This document shows, in pieces, positions 1-6,937 of a stretch of DNA of 20,950 nucleotides (positions are counted from its first letter, which is position 1; the number at the start of each line of letters is the position of its first letter). The stretch lies in NCBI GenBank assembly GCA_041917855.1, contig JAYRWT010000057.1, positions 1 through 20,950 of the forward strand, written 5' to 3'. The position numbers and the translations under genes are program-made. This stretch comes from CALBLZ01 sp041917855. Lineage in GTDB: Bacteria; Patescibacteriota; UBA1384; CAILIB01. A model generated the notes under the pieces. That model saw nothing but the letters and a program-made list of their open reading frames with translations. It ran no database searches and had not been told where the DNA came from.

Positions 1-77
1 AAGCCACTCCGCAAAAGTGGTCGTATTCCCTAGCCTCTCTAATTTCTTAGCATTGCTAGGGAATTGTAGTGATTGTA

Positions 78-117
78 CCGCCACTCGCAGGGGAGCGAGT
101 GGCGGGTTCAGGTTTTT
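78..117 (+). terminator. Probable rho-independent terminator
   Basis: A perfect 11-bp stem (78-88 with 95-105) closes a 6-nt AGGGGA loop. A five-T run follows at 113-117, after a 7-nt gap. The stem is very stable, but the T run is displaced, so termination efficiency is uncertain. It would end a transcript entering from the left of the window. Confidence 0.5.
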
Positions 118-227
118 AGCGTCCATAATTTTTTCCCTCCCGCCACAGGCGCGTCCACATGGGCGTGTACGTTTTGGCGTTGCAGAAATTTAACCAGAAA
201 ATACAATTTTTTTCAAGTATTACCAGG

Positions 228-256
228 TTCACGTAGCAGGAAGCTTCTGCTACTAT
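228..256 (+). promoter_or_regulatory. Putative aspS promoter
   Basis: TTCACG (228-233) and TACTAT (251-256) are separated by 17 nt. The -10 is preceded by TGC, giving an extended -10 element. The same TGCTACTAT string lies upstream of gpmA. The spacer overlaps the hairpin at 233-253. Predicted leader length is about 24 nt. The match is moderate and rests on eye inspection. Confidence 0.4.
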
Positions 257-286
257 TTGTGTAACGTATATCTCATCTAAAGAAGT

Positions 287-1591
287 ATGTCTGCTCCGTT
301 GCCACGTACCCTTATTTCCGACCTATCAAAGCAAGTTGGAGAAATCGTTGTACTAGAAGGTTTTGTACAGGCGCTCCGCCACCAGGGAGGGCTAAAATTT
401 TTGGTTCTACGTGACCTAAGTGGTACAGCTCAAGTAGTTATTTTTAAGGGTCAGGCAGATGCCTTTGCGGTAGCGACTAATCTCTCAATCGAATCTGTAG
501 TCAGAATCACAGGCTTAGTTAAAGAGGAAAAGCAGGCACCGGGAGGTGTAGAGGTTGCAGCTGAATTGCTCGAAGTACTCTCGATGGCCGAACCAGAATT
601 GCCCATTCCAGTAGTGGCTGAAAAGGGGGGAGACGAAGTTAGTTTACCGGCGCGTCTGGACTGGCGTTGGCTAGATTTGCGTCGAAAGGAGAACCTCCAG
701 ATTTTTCAGGTCTGGACAGAGCTTGAGCGCGGCTTTAGAGATGCCTGGGAGGACATGGGGTATATTCAAGTGTATGCTCCTTCCTTCATGAATACTTCTA
801 GTGAGACAGGTGCTGAAGTATTTGAGGTTTCCTACTTCGAGAAAAAGGCCTACCTGGCCCAGTCACCACAATTCTATAAGCAGATGGCCATGGCTGCCGG
901 TTTTGAGAAGGTCTTTATGGTTGGGCCAGTATTTCGTGCTGAGCCTTCATTTACTACTCGTCACATGACAGAGTTCACCGGCTGGGATTTTGAAGTATCA
1001 TATATTACTGATCACGCAGATGTTATGGACGCCGAAGAAGCCTGTATTGTACGGGGCTTTGAGTACATCAAAAAAAATCTTGGTCTAGATATTGAAATAC
1101 CAACGCGGCCGTTCCCCAGGATGACATTAGCTGAGGTGAAACAGAGACTAGAGGCACAGGGGATAACGGGAGATAAGGCAGATGACCTGTCACCAGAAGA
1201 AGAGCGTGGTATTTTTGCTCTAGTGCGGGAGGAAATGAAGCATGACTTTATCTTTGTTACTGACTACCCAGCTTCAGCTCGTGCTTTTTACCACATGCGC
1301 TATGACGATCAACCAACGATCACGAAGAGCTTTGATTTAATTTACCGCGGATTAGAGATTACAACTGGTGCGCAGCGCGAACACCGTCCTGAGATACTCA
1401 AGAAACAAGCTCTCGAAAAGGGGATGAGTCTAGAGTCACTCGAGCAGTACTTTTCTTTCTTTACGTATGGTTGTCCCCCACACGGTGGTGCAGGGATTGG
1501 TCCGGGTCGGATAATTATGATGCTACTTGGTCTTGATTCAGTTAAAGAAGCAACCTTCTTACCAAGGGATGTAAAGCGCCTAACTCCATAG
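287..1591 (+). CDS. aspS: Aspartyl-tRNA synthetase, short archaeal type, possibly non-discriminating
   Basis: This class IIb synthetase attaches aspartate to tRNA-Asp in the cytoplasm. An N-terminal OB-fold anticodon-binding domain spans about residues 15-105. The catalytic core shows the ETGAEVF segment (173-179), QSPQFYKQM (192-200), motif 2 with FRAE and RHMTEF (216-230), the substrate-binding RGLEITTGAQREH stretch, and motif 3 GIGPGR (403-408) ending in FLPRDVKRLTP. At 434 aa it lacks the large GAD insertion of the usual ~590-aa bacterial enzyme, so it is of the archaeal/eukaryal type. The position often Trp in archaeal discriminating enzymes is Gln28, so it may also charge tRNA-Asn for later GatCAB amidation; that is inference. 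The start ATG has only a weak AAAGAAG upstream. AsnRS is less likely given the C-terminal motifs. Confidence 0.93.
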   Translation: MSAPLPRTLISDLSKQVGEIVVLEGFVQALRHQGGLKFLVLRDLSGTAQVVIFKGQADAFAVATNLSIESVVRITGLVKEEKQAPGGVEVAAELLEVLSMAEPELPIPVVAEKGGDEVSLPARLDWRWLDLRRKENLQIFQVWTELERGFRDAWEDMGYIQVYAPSFMNTSSETGAEVFEVSYFEKKAYLAQSPQFYKQMAMAAGFEKVFMVGPVFRAEPSFTTRHMTEFTGWDFEVSYITDHADVMDAEEACIVRGFEYIKKNLGLDIEIPTRPFPRMTLAEVKQRLEAQGITGDKADDLSPEEERGIFALVREEMKHDFIFVTDYPASARAFYHMRYDDQPTITKSFDLIYRGLEITTGAQREHRPEILKKQALEKGMSLESLEQYFSFFTYGCPPHGGAGIGPGRIIMMLLGLDSVKEATFLPRDVKRLTP

Positions 1592-1649
1592 GACGGGGTT
1601 GTGCTTGGTGTATTAACGTCAGAAATCCGATAAGGAGATCTCACGATTA

Positions 1650-1664
1650 TGCACCAAGGGTGCA
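1650..1664. other. Small hairpin between convergent genes
   Basis: TGCACC (1650-1655) and GGTGCA (1659-1664) form a 6-bp stem with a 3-nt loop, between the convergent ends of aspS and the pilin-like gene. Only TTT follows on the plus strand and no T run follows on the minus strand, so it is at best a weak terminator. Confidence 0.3.
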
Positions 1665-1668
1665 GGGT

Positions 1669-2040
1669 TTATACTGTAGCGATTAGTCGCAGTAGAACAA
1701 GCGCTATCGAGTAAAAGAGTATGCCAACAAGAATGCCCCGTATGCGTTCCTTAGCCTTCTTCTGGCCATCTCCGCTTGCCCCCATCATGTACTCAATTCC
1801 TGAAAAGATAATCATCACCACGGCGGCAAAATAAACGTACAGCCCGATGCCCTGGAGTCCAAGGAGCCTGTTAACATAATCCCAAAAGGTCCAGTTTGAG
1901 CAGTAGGTACTCACAAGTACCCCTTGTTTTACCGTACCATTTTCACAGACCAGATCTTCGGCCAGAGCAAGGGTTGGAGATAATAGGAAAAAAAGACCCG
2001 ACAGTCTGACATAAGAAGCAAGGATACTAAACCTTTTCAT
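1669..2040 (-). CDS. T4SS pilin-like small membrane protein with two cysteines
   Basis: A 123-aa protein with an N-terminal signal sequence (hydrophobic residues to about 27, ending in ALA). A short periplasmic/extracellular segment follows with two cysteines (LVCENG and YCSNW) that could form a disulfide. Then come two transmembrane helices flanking a charged GDGQKKAKERIRGI loop. That TM1-GD-KK-R-TM2 architecture is shared with six other proteins in this window and with the T4SS pilin (VirB2/TrbC-like) families common in Patescibacteria. It is the last gene of the leftward operon, 35 nt after the glycosyltransferase. Its GD-KK loop is the most diverged of the paralogues that retain it. Family assignment is by pattern; an exact role as pilin subunit is inferred. 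Confidence 0.65.
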   Translation of the reverse strand: MKRFSILASYVRLSGLFFLLSPTLALAEDLVCENGTVKQGVLVSTYCSNWTFWDYVNRLLGLQGIGLYVYFAAVVMIIFSGIEYMMGASGDGQKKAKERIRGILVGILFYSIALVLLRLIATV

Positions 2041-2075
2041 AGGTACATTCTCTAACAGTTTTCGTGCTGTAGCAA

Positions 2076-3146
2076 TTACGTGAGAATTTCTTTATAGATT
2101 TGGGCGTAATTTTTTGCGAGATTTTCTGGGCTGAACTCTTTTGCTCTATCCATCCCACGCTTGCCCAATCTACTCCTGAGCTCCGTATCTGCGCACAGCT
2201 TAGTAAGTGCTTGAGCAAGAGACTCAGTATCCTGCCGGAGTGTACACCAGGCAGTATCCTCGGGGAGTATCTCGGGTAGTGCACCTGCGTCACTTATGAT
2301 AACGGGCAGCCCAAGTCGAGCAGCTTCAAGTGGGGCCATACCGAATGATTCACTTCGTGATGGCTGCACGTATAGACTTAGCCCCTGATAGAAAGCTGTA
2401 CTATCTGTTATACCTCCCTCGAATATAACCCTGTCCGTTACATCAAGCTGACCAACGAGCCTACTGAGATTGGCCAGCTCTTTACCGCAACCGCCTATTC
2501 TCAATAAGCTTTCCTTTGGTAGATCAGCACGGGCAAAGGCACGAATGAGAATGTCTACGCCTTTTGTCCACTCTAGACTACCCAATGTACCTATAGTAAA
2601 AACCGTAGGGACGTGATGTGGGTGGTTCGTCTGTTCGATTGCTCCGTACACAACAGATATCTTTGCTGTAGGAACGGAGGTTTTTGTTAGCAAAAACTTT
2701 TTTACAGTCTCAGAAACAGCAACAACACGCTCGGATTTTTTTCCAATTAGCGAGAGTAGTTTGTACTGAGCATACTCACGTAGTTTATTGCTTAAACGAT
2801 AGTCCAACGTCCAAAGGTGCTCTGTGTAGATAAAAGGAATAGAAAGTCTCTGTTGTAGACAACACCAGTAACCAGCCCTTACTCCATGTGCGTGGATAAG
2901 CTCAGGTTTAACATCCTCAATAATTTTGGCAAGTTTTTTTGCTCCTGCCTGCCTCTCGGATGGAAGCTGGTGCAGGGTGACTCCGCTGGCAAGTAATTCT
3001 TCAACCAGCCAGCCACTAGGGCATGCAAGGTGTACATCAAACGACCCAGCAACTAAGGGGGTGTACAGGCAGATTTGTCTAGGAGCACCTGTCTTAGTGC
3101 TGTCTGCCACTACGATGAGAATTCGTGGATATTTTTTCTGCTGCAT
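2076..3146 (-). CDS. Family 4 (GT-B) glycosyltransferase
   Basis: A 356-aa GT-B glycosyltransferase, expected to transfer a sugar from a nucleotide-sugar donor to a lipid, polysaccharide or protein acceptor at the cytoplasmic membrane face. The N-terminal Rossmann half includes the TGAPRQI loop and IHAHGVRAGY, where family 4 enzymes typically bind acceptor. The C-terminal half has IGTLGSLEWTKGVDILIRAF and the donor-binding E-x7-E motif (Glu266 in SESFG, Glu274 in PLEAARLG). There is no signal peptide. It lies 54 nt downstream of the terpene-cyclase-like gene and 35 nt upstream of a pilin-like gene, in the operon headed by the two-component system. The specific donor and acceptor cannot be read from sequence. 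A weak -10-like TAATCT lies 6 nt before the ATG. Confidence 0.88.
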   Translation of the reverse strand: MQQKKYPRILIVVADSTKTGAPRQICLYTPLVAGSFDVHLACPSGWLVEELLASGVTLHQLPSERQAGAKKLAKIIEDVKPELIHAHGVRAGYWCCLQQRLSIPFIYTEHLWTLDYRLSNKLREYAQYKLLSLIGKKSERVVAVSETVKKFLLTKTSVPTAKISVVYGAIEQTNHPHHVPTVFTIGTLGSLEWTKGVDILIRAFARADLPKESLLRIGGCGKELANLSRLVGQLDVTDRVIFEGGITDSTAFYQGLSLYVQPSRSESFGMAPLEAARLGLPVIISDAGALPEILPEDTAWCTLRQDTESLAQALTKLCADTELRSRLGKRGMDRAKEFSPENLAKNYAQIYKEILT

Positions 3147-3200
3147 GTATCCAGATTACATTTTTTCTCATTTCAATACAGCAAAGTCAGTAATAACTGA

Positions 3201-4709
3201 TTAGATTGAGGGTCGATACATATTAGTTATTTCTTTAAAAAGCTGAGCATTTCGTTTTATCTGTTTTTGCTGTTTCTTAACCTGGCGGAATAAAGCTTGA
3301 AAGTAAGCACGCATAGCAACCATGTTTGGCGGAGTGTCGCTAATATTTTTTGATATAGTTCTAACCTGGGCTGAGAGTTTATGAAAACCAATGGTGCTAC
3401 TAAGAGTTAAGTCACGATCGAGTAAATCATCACTTATCTGATGGTACGAATAAATACTATGTAGAGTATTTAGTACATGTACCCGATCTTCCTTACTGCA
3501 CAGCGAAAGTGGAACTAAAGTTAGAATATTTGTTCTTAGTGCGCGTTTTGATTTAACGCTCAGCGACACCTCTGCGCCATAAAAGAGTTCTCGGGAAAGA
3601 TTTCTTTCAATGTGTTGCGTAAGAGAAAAAGTATGTCGGTAGCTCCACAGTAGCTGACCAAGCTTAATAGTTTTTGCGCCGACAATGTCATTTGCTAAGT
3701 AGCTCGTGAACCAAATGAGCGCGTTGATTTCATTTAGTCTTGGGTCAGGGGTCAAAAGTGTAAAAGCGTCAAGGTGTGTCCTAACAAATGCGTTCTTTGC
3801 CACCATCTCCTCGAAAAGTTTTCTCGCAGGACGCACAAATGCAGGACAGTCAAATCTAAAGCCTGTCGTAGAATCTATCCCAGTATGAGATTGGGCAAGA
3901 TGTAAAAGATACTCAAGTATCAGGAAGGTACTAGCATTGCTGAATACAACTTTTTTTCTTGCGCCTTCAGCTTCAATGATGAAAGGCGCCTCCACAATAA
4001 GCCTTTCAGGTCCTTCAAGTGCTCGCTTTACGTCGTCTAAGTCATTGTGGCTGTAAAAGTTAAGCAGGCAGTTAATGGTTGAGTCTGGTGGTAACTTTTT
4101 TACTGGAGGATAGCCAGCCCTGGTCATTAAAAAGTGTACTGCGAGTTCTGTATAGTAACGTGATTTTGCACGAGTACGGGATTGCTCTAGATATTTATCC
4201 AGAGGTCTGGGGATGGGGATATTGTTAGTTTTTAGTGCAAAAGCAATATTCGCGTTTACAATACAGTCGACATCATTCTTTTCTTCCTCAACATTCACCC
4301 AGGTAAGATATGGTCCACCGGGTGATAGCTCATGTCGCATCAGCAGTTTAAGGAAGGTGGCCAGATGATTGGCACTCACACGATCACCTAGTGCAATAAT
4401 TGCGCACGCCGTATCGTCCATATCACAAATATTTGCCTTAAATGTATTCCCCAGGTAACCCCAGCCACTATCCGTAAAGCCTGCTTGTATTTTTTTGTCT
4501 AAACCAGAGAGTATTTTTCGGTTACACACTTCTAGTAGCCACTGATTAAGAAAAACAAAGTAGGGAGAATACTGATTTGTGGTGATATTCCCTTCAACAT
4601 GGGTTTTACTAGATAAACTTTCGAGTGATACGTGAGCGTTAACTTCCTTTTTGATTTCAAGCAACGATTCACAAATTTTGGACTTTAGTGTTTGGTTTGC
4701 GTTTTCCAT
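3201..4709 (-). CDS. Terpene cyclase/prenyl-synthase-like protein with DxDD and DDxxD motifs
   Basis: A 502-aa soluble protein that I cannot assign to a named family. The N-terminal part resembles the alpha-alpha barrel of class II terpene cyclases and prenyltransferase repeats. It has GWGYL (82-86) and then DMDDTA (96-101), matching the class II catalytic signature DxDDTA. GPYLTW and NDVDCIVNAN (145-154) follow, a pattern I associate with squalene-cyclase-like bacterial proteins. The helical C-terminal part carries HQISDDLLDRD, whose DDLLD (427-431) resembles the second Asp-rich motif of class I polyprenyl synthases. No second Mg-binding motif is evident. It overlaps the histidine kinase gene by 41 nt, suggesting coupled expression. 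It could be a bifunctional terpene synthase, a prenyl-binding protein or a non-catalytic relative; catalysis is inference. Confidence 0.6.
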   Translation of the reverse strand: MENANQTLKSKICESLLEIKKEVNAHVSLESLSSKTHVEGNITTNQYSPYFVFLNQWLLEVCNRKILSGLDKKIQAGFTDSGWGYLGNTFKANICDMDDTACAIIALGDRVSANHLATFLKLLMRHELSPGGPYLTWVNVEEEKNDVDCIVNANIAFALKTNNIPIPRPLDKYLEQSRTRAKSRYYTELAVHFLMTRAGYPPVKKLPPDSTINCLLNFYSHNDLDDVKRALEGPERLIVEAPFIIEAEGARKKVVFSNASTFLILEYLLHLAQSHTGIDSTTGFRFDCPAFVRPARKLFEEMVAKNAFVRTHLDAFTLLTPDPRLNEINALIWFTSYLANDIVGAKTIKLGQLLWSYRHTFSLTQHIERNLSRELFYGAEVSLSVKSKRALRTNILTLVPLSLCSKEDRVHVLNTLHSIYSYHQISDDLLDRDLTLSSTIGFHKLSAQVRTISKNISDTPPNMVAMRAYFQALFRQVKKQQKQIKRNAQLFKEITNMYRPSI

Positions 4710-6123
4710 TTTTAGTGCCTAGTTTTGCTGGAGGAAAGTGGAGAGTAAATGTCGTTTCGCCGGGAATAAGACTGTTAAGCGCTATCTCTCCACCAGAAGC
4801 TTCCATAAATTCCTTGCAGATTGTTAGACCTATGCCGGTGCCTGAACCAACTGGTTTAGTGGTAAAGAAGGGTTCAAAAACTCTCCCGACGCGTTTTGGA
4901 TCGATACCACCGCCGTTGTCATGTACTGATAGAGAAACGCCCCCTTCATTATTTCTAACTGCAGAAATCCGAATGAAGTTGTTGGCTGAGCTCACCGAAA
5001 AGGCGTCGGCAGCATTTGAGATGAGGTTTAGAATTGTGCGATAGAATCCAATGCGATCGGTGTGTAGTAGTGTGGAGTTTGCTATATCAATACTTACTGC
5101 TATGTTGCGATGTCTCTGCCTGTATTCGGTTGCTGCAACTGCCTCTTCAACCTCTTTACGTATATCGAAAGTCTCTAAATGTGAATCGGTTGATACCTGC
5201 TTTTTACCAGAATTTATACATTGCATCATCTTCTCTGCTGCGGAGACGGCCCGAGTAAGGTTCTTATGGGTATCATGAGCTGAAGGGTCCGTCAGATCCA
5301 AAAGTATTGTGTTGAGCGGACTTGATAAATCATGCAATATCCCAATACTGTGTCTCCCAATGTCAGCTAACTGATGAAGTTCAAGTACGCGTTCGTACTG
5401 TAGCCGGCGGATCTCTTCAGTTTTGATTTGAACCTGCAGGTCAAGATTATCCCGCTCTTCTTGTAGCAGACGGTTTGCGTTCAGCGCTTCATTCAATGCA
5501 TACTCAGCTATCTCCATGAACTTTTTGATAATGAACGATAGAGTCATGAAGGAGGCAGAGAACATTATAACGTCAACGAATAGGTAATCCTGGTTGGTCC
5601 AGGTTTTTACAAGAGGAATGATCTGTAGCCGATGTGCAAGATATACCATGAGCACACCGAGAGATGCCACCATGCTTACCATGTAGAAGGTGTGTCGACT
5701 CGCAACTGCACCTGAAAGAGTTATGAGTATTACGATGCCCAACAATCCGCTCGGTGTGCCGATGCCGTAGTCGAGCTGGGTGTGCAGGCATAGTACAAGG
5801 TAGAGCACGATCAATATCTGGGCTGATTTTCTGTAATCACCTCTTCGATATGTGACTATCGCTAGTAGATTGCCACAGACGAATAAAATCGGAAGAAATG
5901 ATTGCGCGAGGTGGTCAGTAATGTGATGTCCGCTAAAATGTACCTGTAACAGGTACATGAGCGCGTAAAGTATGCTCAGTGTAAAGCTTAAGAAAGTAAC
6001 ACGCCCAATAAACAGAGGCAGGCGCTGATTAGGTGGGAGATCTGAGCGTGCTTTCCACTTAGTCAAACCAAGGATAAAAGTCCTCATAAGCCGTGCAAGC
6101 TCGGAGGTGTTTAATTTGCTCAT
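4669..6123 (-). CDS. Membrane-bound sensor histidine kinase
   Basis: A 484-aa two-component sensor kinase. About six hydrophobic segments (roughly 40-60, 72-92, 100-118, 124-144, 146-163, 182-200) form an integral membrane sensor with no large extracellular loop, so it probably senses a membrane or intramembrane signal. A coiled-coil-like linker (205-250) leads to the H-box with His264 in GILHDLSSPL. The ATPase domain has the N-box (LNLISNAADAF, Asn370), G1 (DNGGGID, 402-408), F-box (FEPFFTTK) and G2 (GTGIGL, 428-433). It lies 53 nt after the response regulator, and its 3' end overlaps the terpene-cyclase-like gene by 41 nt. The partner regulator is almost certainly the adjacent gene. Confidence 0.92.
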   Translation of the reverse strand: MSKLNTSELARLMRTFILGLTKWKARSDLPPNQRLPLFIGRVTFLSFTLSILYALMYLLQVHFSGHHITDHLAQSFLPILFVCGNLLAIVTYRRGDYRKSAQILIVLYLVLCLHTQLDYGIGTPSGLLGIVILITLSGAVASRHTFYMVSMVASLGVLMVYLAHRLQIIPLVKTWTNQDYLFVDVIMFSASFMTLSFIIKKFMEIAEYALNEALNANRLLQEERDNLDLQVQIKTEEIRRLQYERVLELHQLADIGRHSIGILHDLSSPLNTILLDLTDPSAHDTHKNLTRAVSAAEKMMQCINSGKKQVSTDSHLETFDIRKEVEEAVAATEYRQRHRNIAVSIDIANSTLLHTDRIGFYRTILNLISNAADAFSVSSANNFIRISAVRNNEGGVSLSVHDNGGGIDPKRVGRVFEPFFTTKPVGSGTGIGLTICKEFMEASGGEIALNSLIPGETTFTLHFPPAKLGTKNGKRKPNTKVQNL

Positions 6124-6176
6124 TGTTTCTTACTTCTGGGTTGATGAGTAGTTCCAAGATTAGAGTGCGCATGGTT

Positions 6177-6845
6177 TTAACTTACTTTTAATATGTAGCC
6201 AACTGCTGGGTTAGTAGCAATTACAACTCGCTTGCTTTTTCTGAGAGCCTTTCTTAGGCGACAAACATGTACTTCCAAGGCATTGGACAGAGTATCACTG
6301 TCATCTTCCCATAGGTTCTCCCAAAGTCGCTTTTTTGATACTGTTTCCCCAATATGTTGGCAGAGTAGCTCGAAAATTGAATACTCTTTTGGTCGGCTCA
6401 CGAGGATTGCCGAATCAAGTAGTATCCTCCGATTATTCGCATCCAGAGTAAGGTCTCCAACTTTCCTACTCTGCATAAGTAGTGGCACAGAGCGTCTACG
6501 TAAAAGTGAGTCGATACGTGCAATAAGCTCTGTTGGTTGGAAGGGTTTTGTCAGGTAGTCGTCTGCGCCAGAATACAGTGAATCAACTAGTGTGGGGACT
6601 TCTGTGTAGCCCGTCAACATTAAAATAGGCAAGTCCTTACCCTGCGCGCGCAGGGTAGCAGCGTATGTTGCTCCAGTACCGTCCGGTAGTTCATAGTCAA
6701 GAATAATCAGGTCAAAAGTAGCGTCATCAAGTTTGAGGCTAGCCTCCGCGATTGAGTGAGCAAGTTCAAGGGTATACCGTTTCTTTAGGTAGTTAAATAC
6801 GGACAGGGCAAATTGCGTATCATCATCCACAATTAGAAGCTTCAT
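6177..6845 (-). CDS. OmpR/PhoB-family response regulator
   Basis: A 222-aa transcription factor with an N-terminal receiver domain (about 1-115). It has acidic pocket residues Asp7-Asp9, phosphoacceptor Asp50 in LIILDYELPDG, and switch residues Thr78 (LMLTGYTE) and Lys100 (LTKPF). The C-terminal winged-helix domain (about 125-220) includes RPKEYSIFELLCQH and the recognition-helix region SNALEVHVCRLRKAL, as in OmpR/PhoB proteins. It heads the leftward operon and is paired with the kinase gene 53 nt downstream. There is no Shine-Dalgarno. A TATTAT -10 hexamer sits 6 nt before the ATG, suggesting a leaderless transcript. Likely targets include its own operon and the divergent gpmA side. Confidence 0.93.
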   Translation of the reverse strand: MKLLIVDDDTQFALSVFNYLKKRYTLELAHSIAEASLKLDDATFDLIILDYELPDGTGATYAATLRAQGKDLPILMLTGYTEVPTLVDSLYSGADDYLTKPFQPTELIARIDSLLRRRSVPLLMQSRKVGDLTLDANNRRILLDSAILVSRPKEYSIFELLCQHIGETVSKKRLWENLWEDDSDTLSNALEVHVCRLRKALRKSKRVVIATNPAVGYILKVS

Positions 6846-6851
6846 AGTGGG

Positions 6852-6857
6852 ATAATA
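6852..6857 (-). promoter_or_regulatory. -10 element of the regulator operon, leaderless geometry
   Basis: On the minus strand TATTAT matches the -10 consensus at 5 of 6 positions and is separated from the ATG (6845-6843) by 6 nt, so transcription should start at or next to the start codon. No clear -35 is seen. The inverted pair TACAT/ATGTA (6871-6875/6885-6889) just upstream is a possible regulator-binding site. Confidence 0.45.
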
Positions 6858-6880
6858 GCGAGAAAGGTATTACATGTGCA

Positions 6881-6910
6881 TTAAATGTACTGCGACATAT
6901 TTGCTACTAT
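6881..6910 (+). promoter_or_regulatory. Putative gpmA promoter
   Basis: The extended -10 TGCTACTAT (6902-6910) is identical to the one upstream of aspS. A weak -35 candidate TTAAAT lies at 6881-6886 with an 18-nt spacer. The predicted leader before the ATG at 6938 is about 20 nt and has no Shine-Dalgarno. Confidence 0.35.
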
Positions 6911-6937
6911 TAGTATGCTAATCTCTTAATCAATACA

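Larger units (their letters stand above)
1..286. other. Gene-poor region with several stem-loops upstream of aspS
   Basis: I find no convincing gene here; the one 63-codon open frame (73-264) has unusual composition and no family resemblance. The stretch holds several inverted repeats: CCACT/AGTGG (4-8/16-20); a 10-bp pair ATTCCCTAGC/GCTAGGGAAT (25-34/55-64); a perfect 11-bp GC-rich hairpin (78-88/95-105); CGCGTCC/GGGCGTG (150-156/161-167), enclosed by CGCCA/TGGCG (141-145/175-179); and a hairpin around AAGCTT (233-239/247-253). It could be the 3' end of an upstream transcript plus a structured aspS leader, or a small RNA. I recognise no Rfam family. Confidence 0.5.

Noticed and set aside
73..264. 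63-codon open frame upstream of aspS
   Set aside because: Composition is unlike a protein (Trp, Cys, Phe and Arg-rich), it runs through two hairpins, it has no ribosome site and no family resemblance.
1342..1644. 100-codon minus-strand frame opposite the end of aspS
   Set aside because: It is antisense to conserved synthetase motifs and has no recognisable features.
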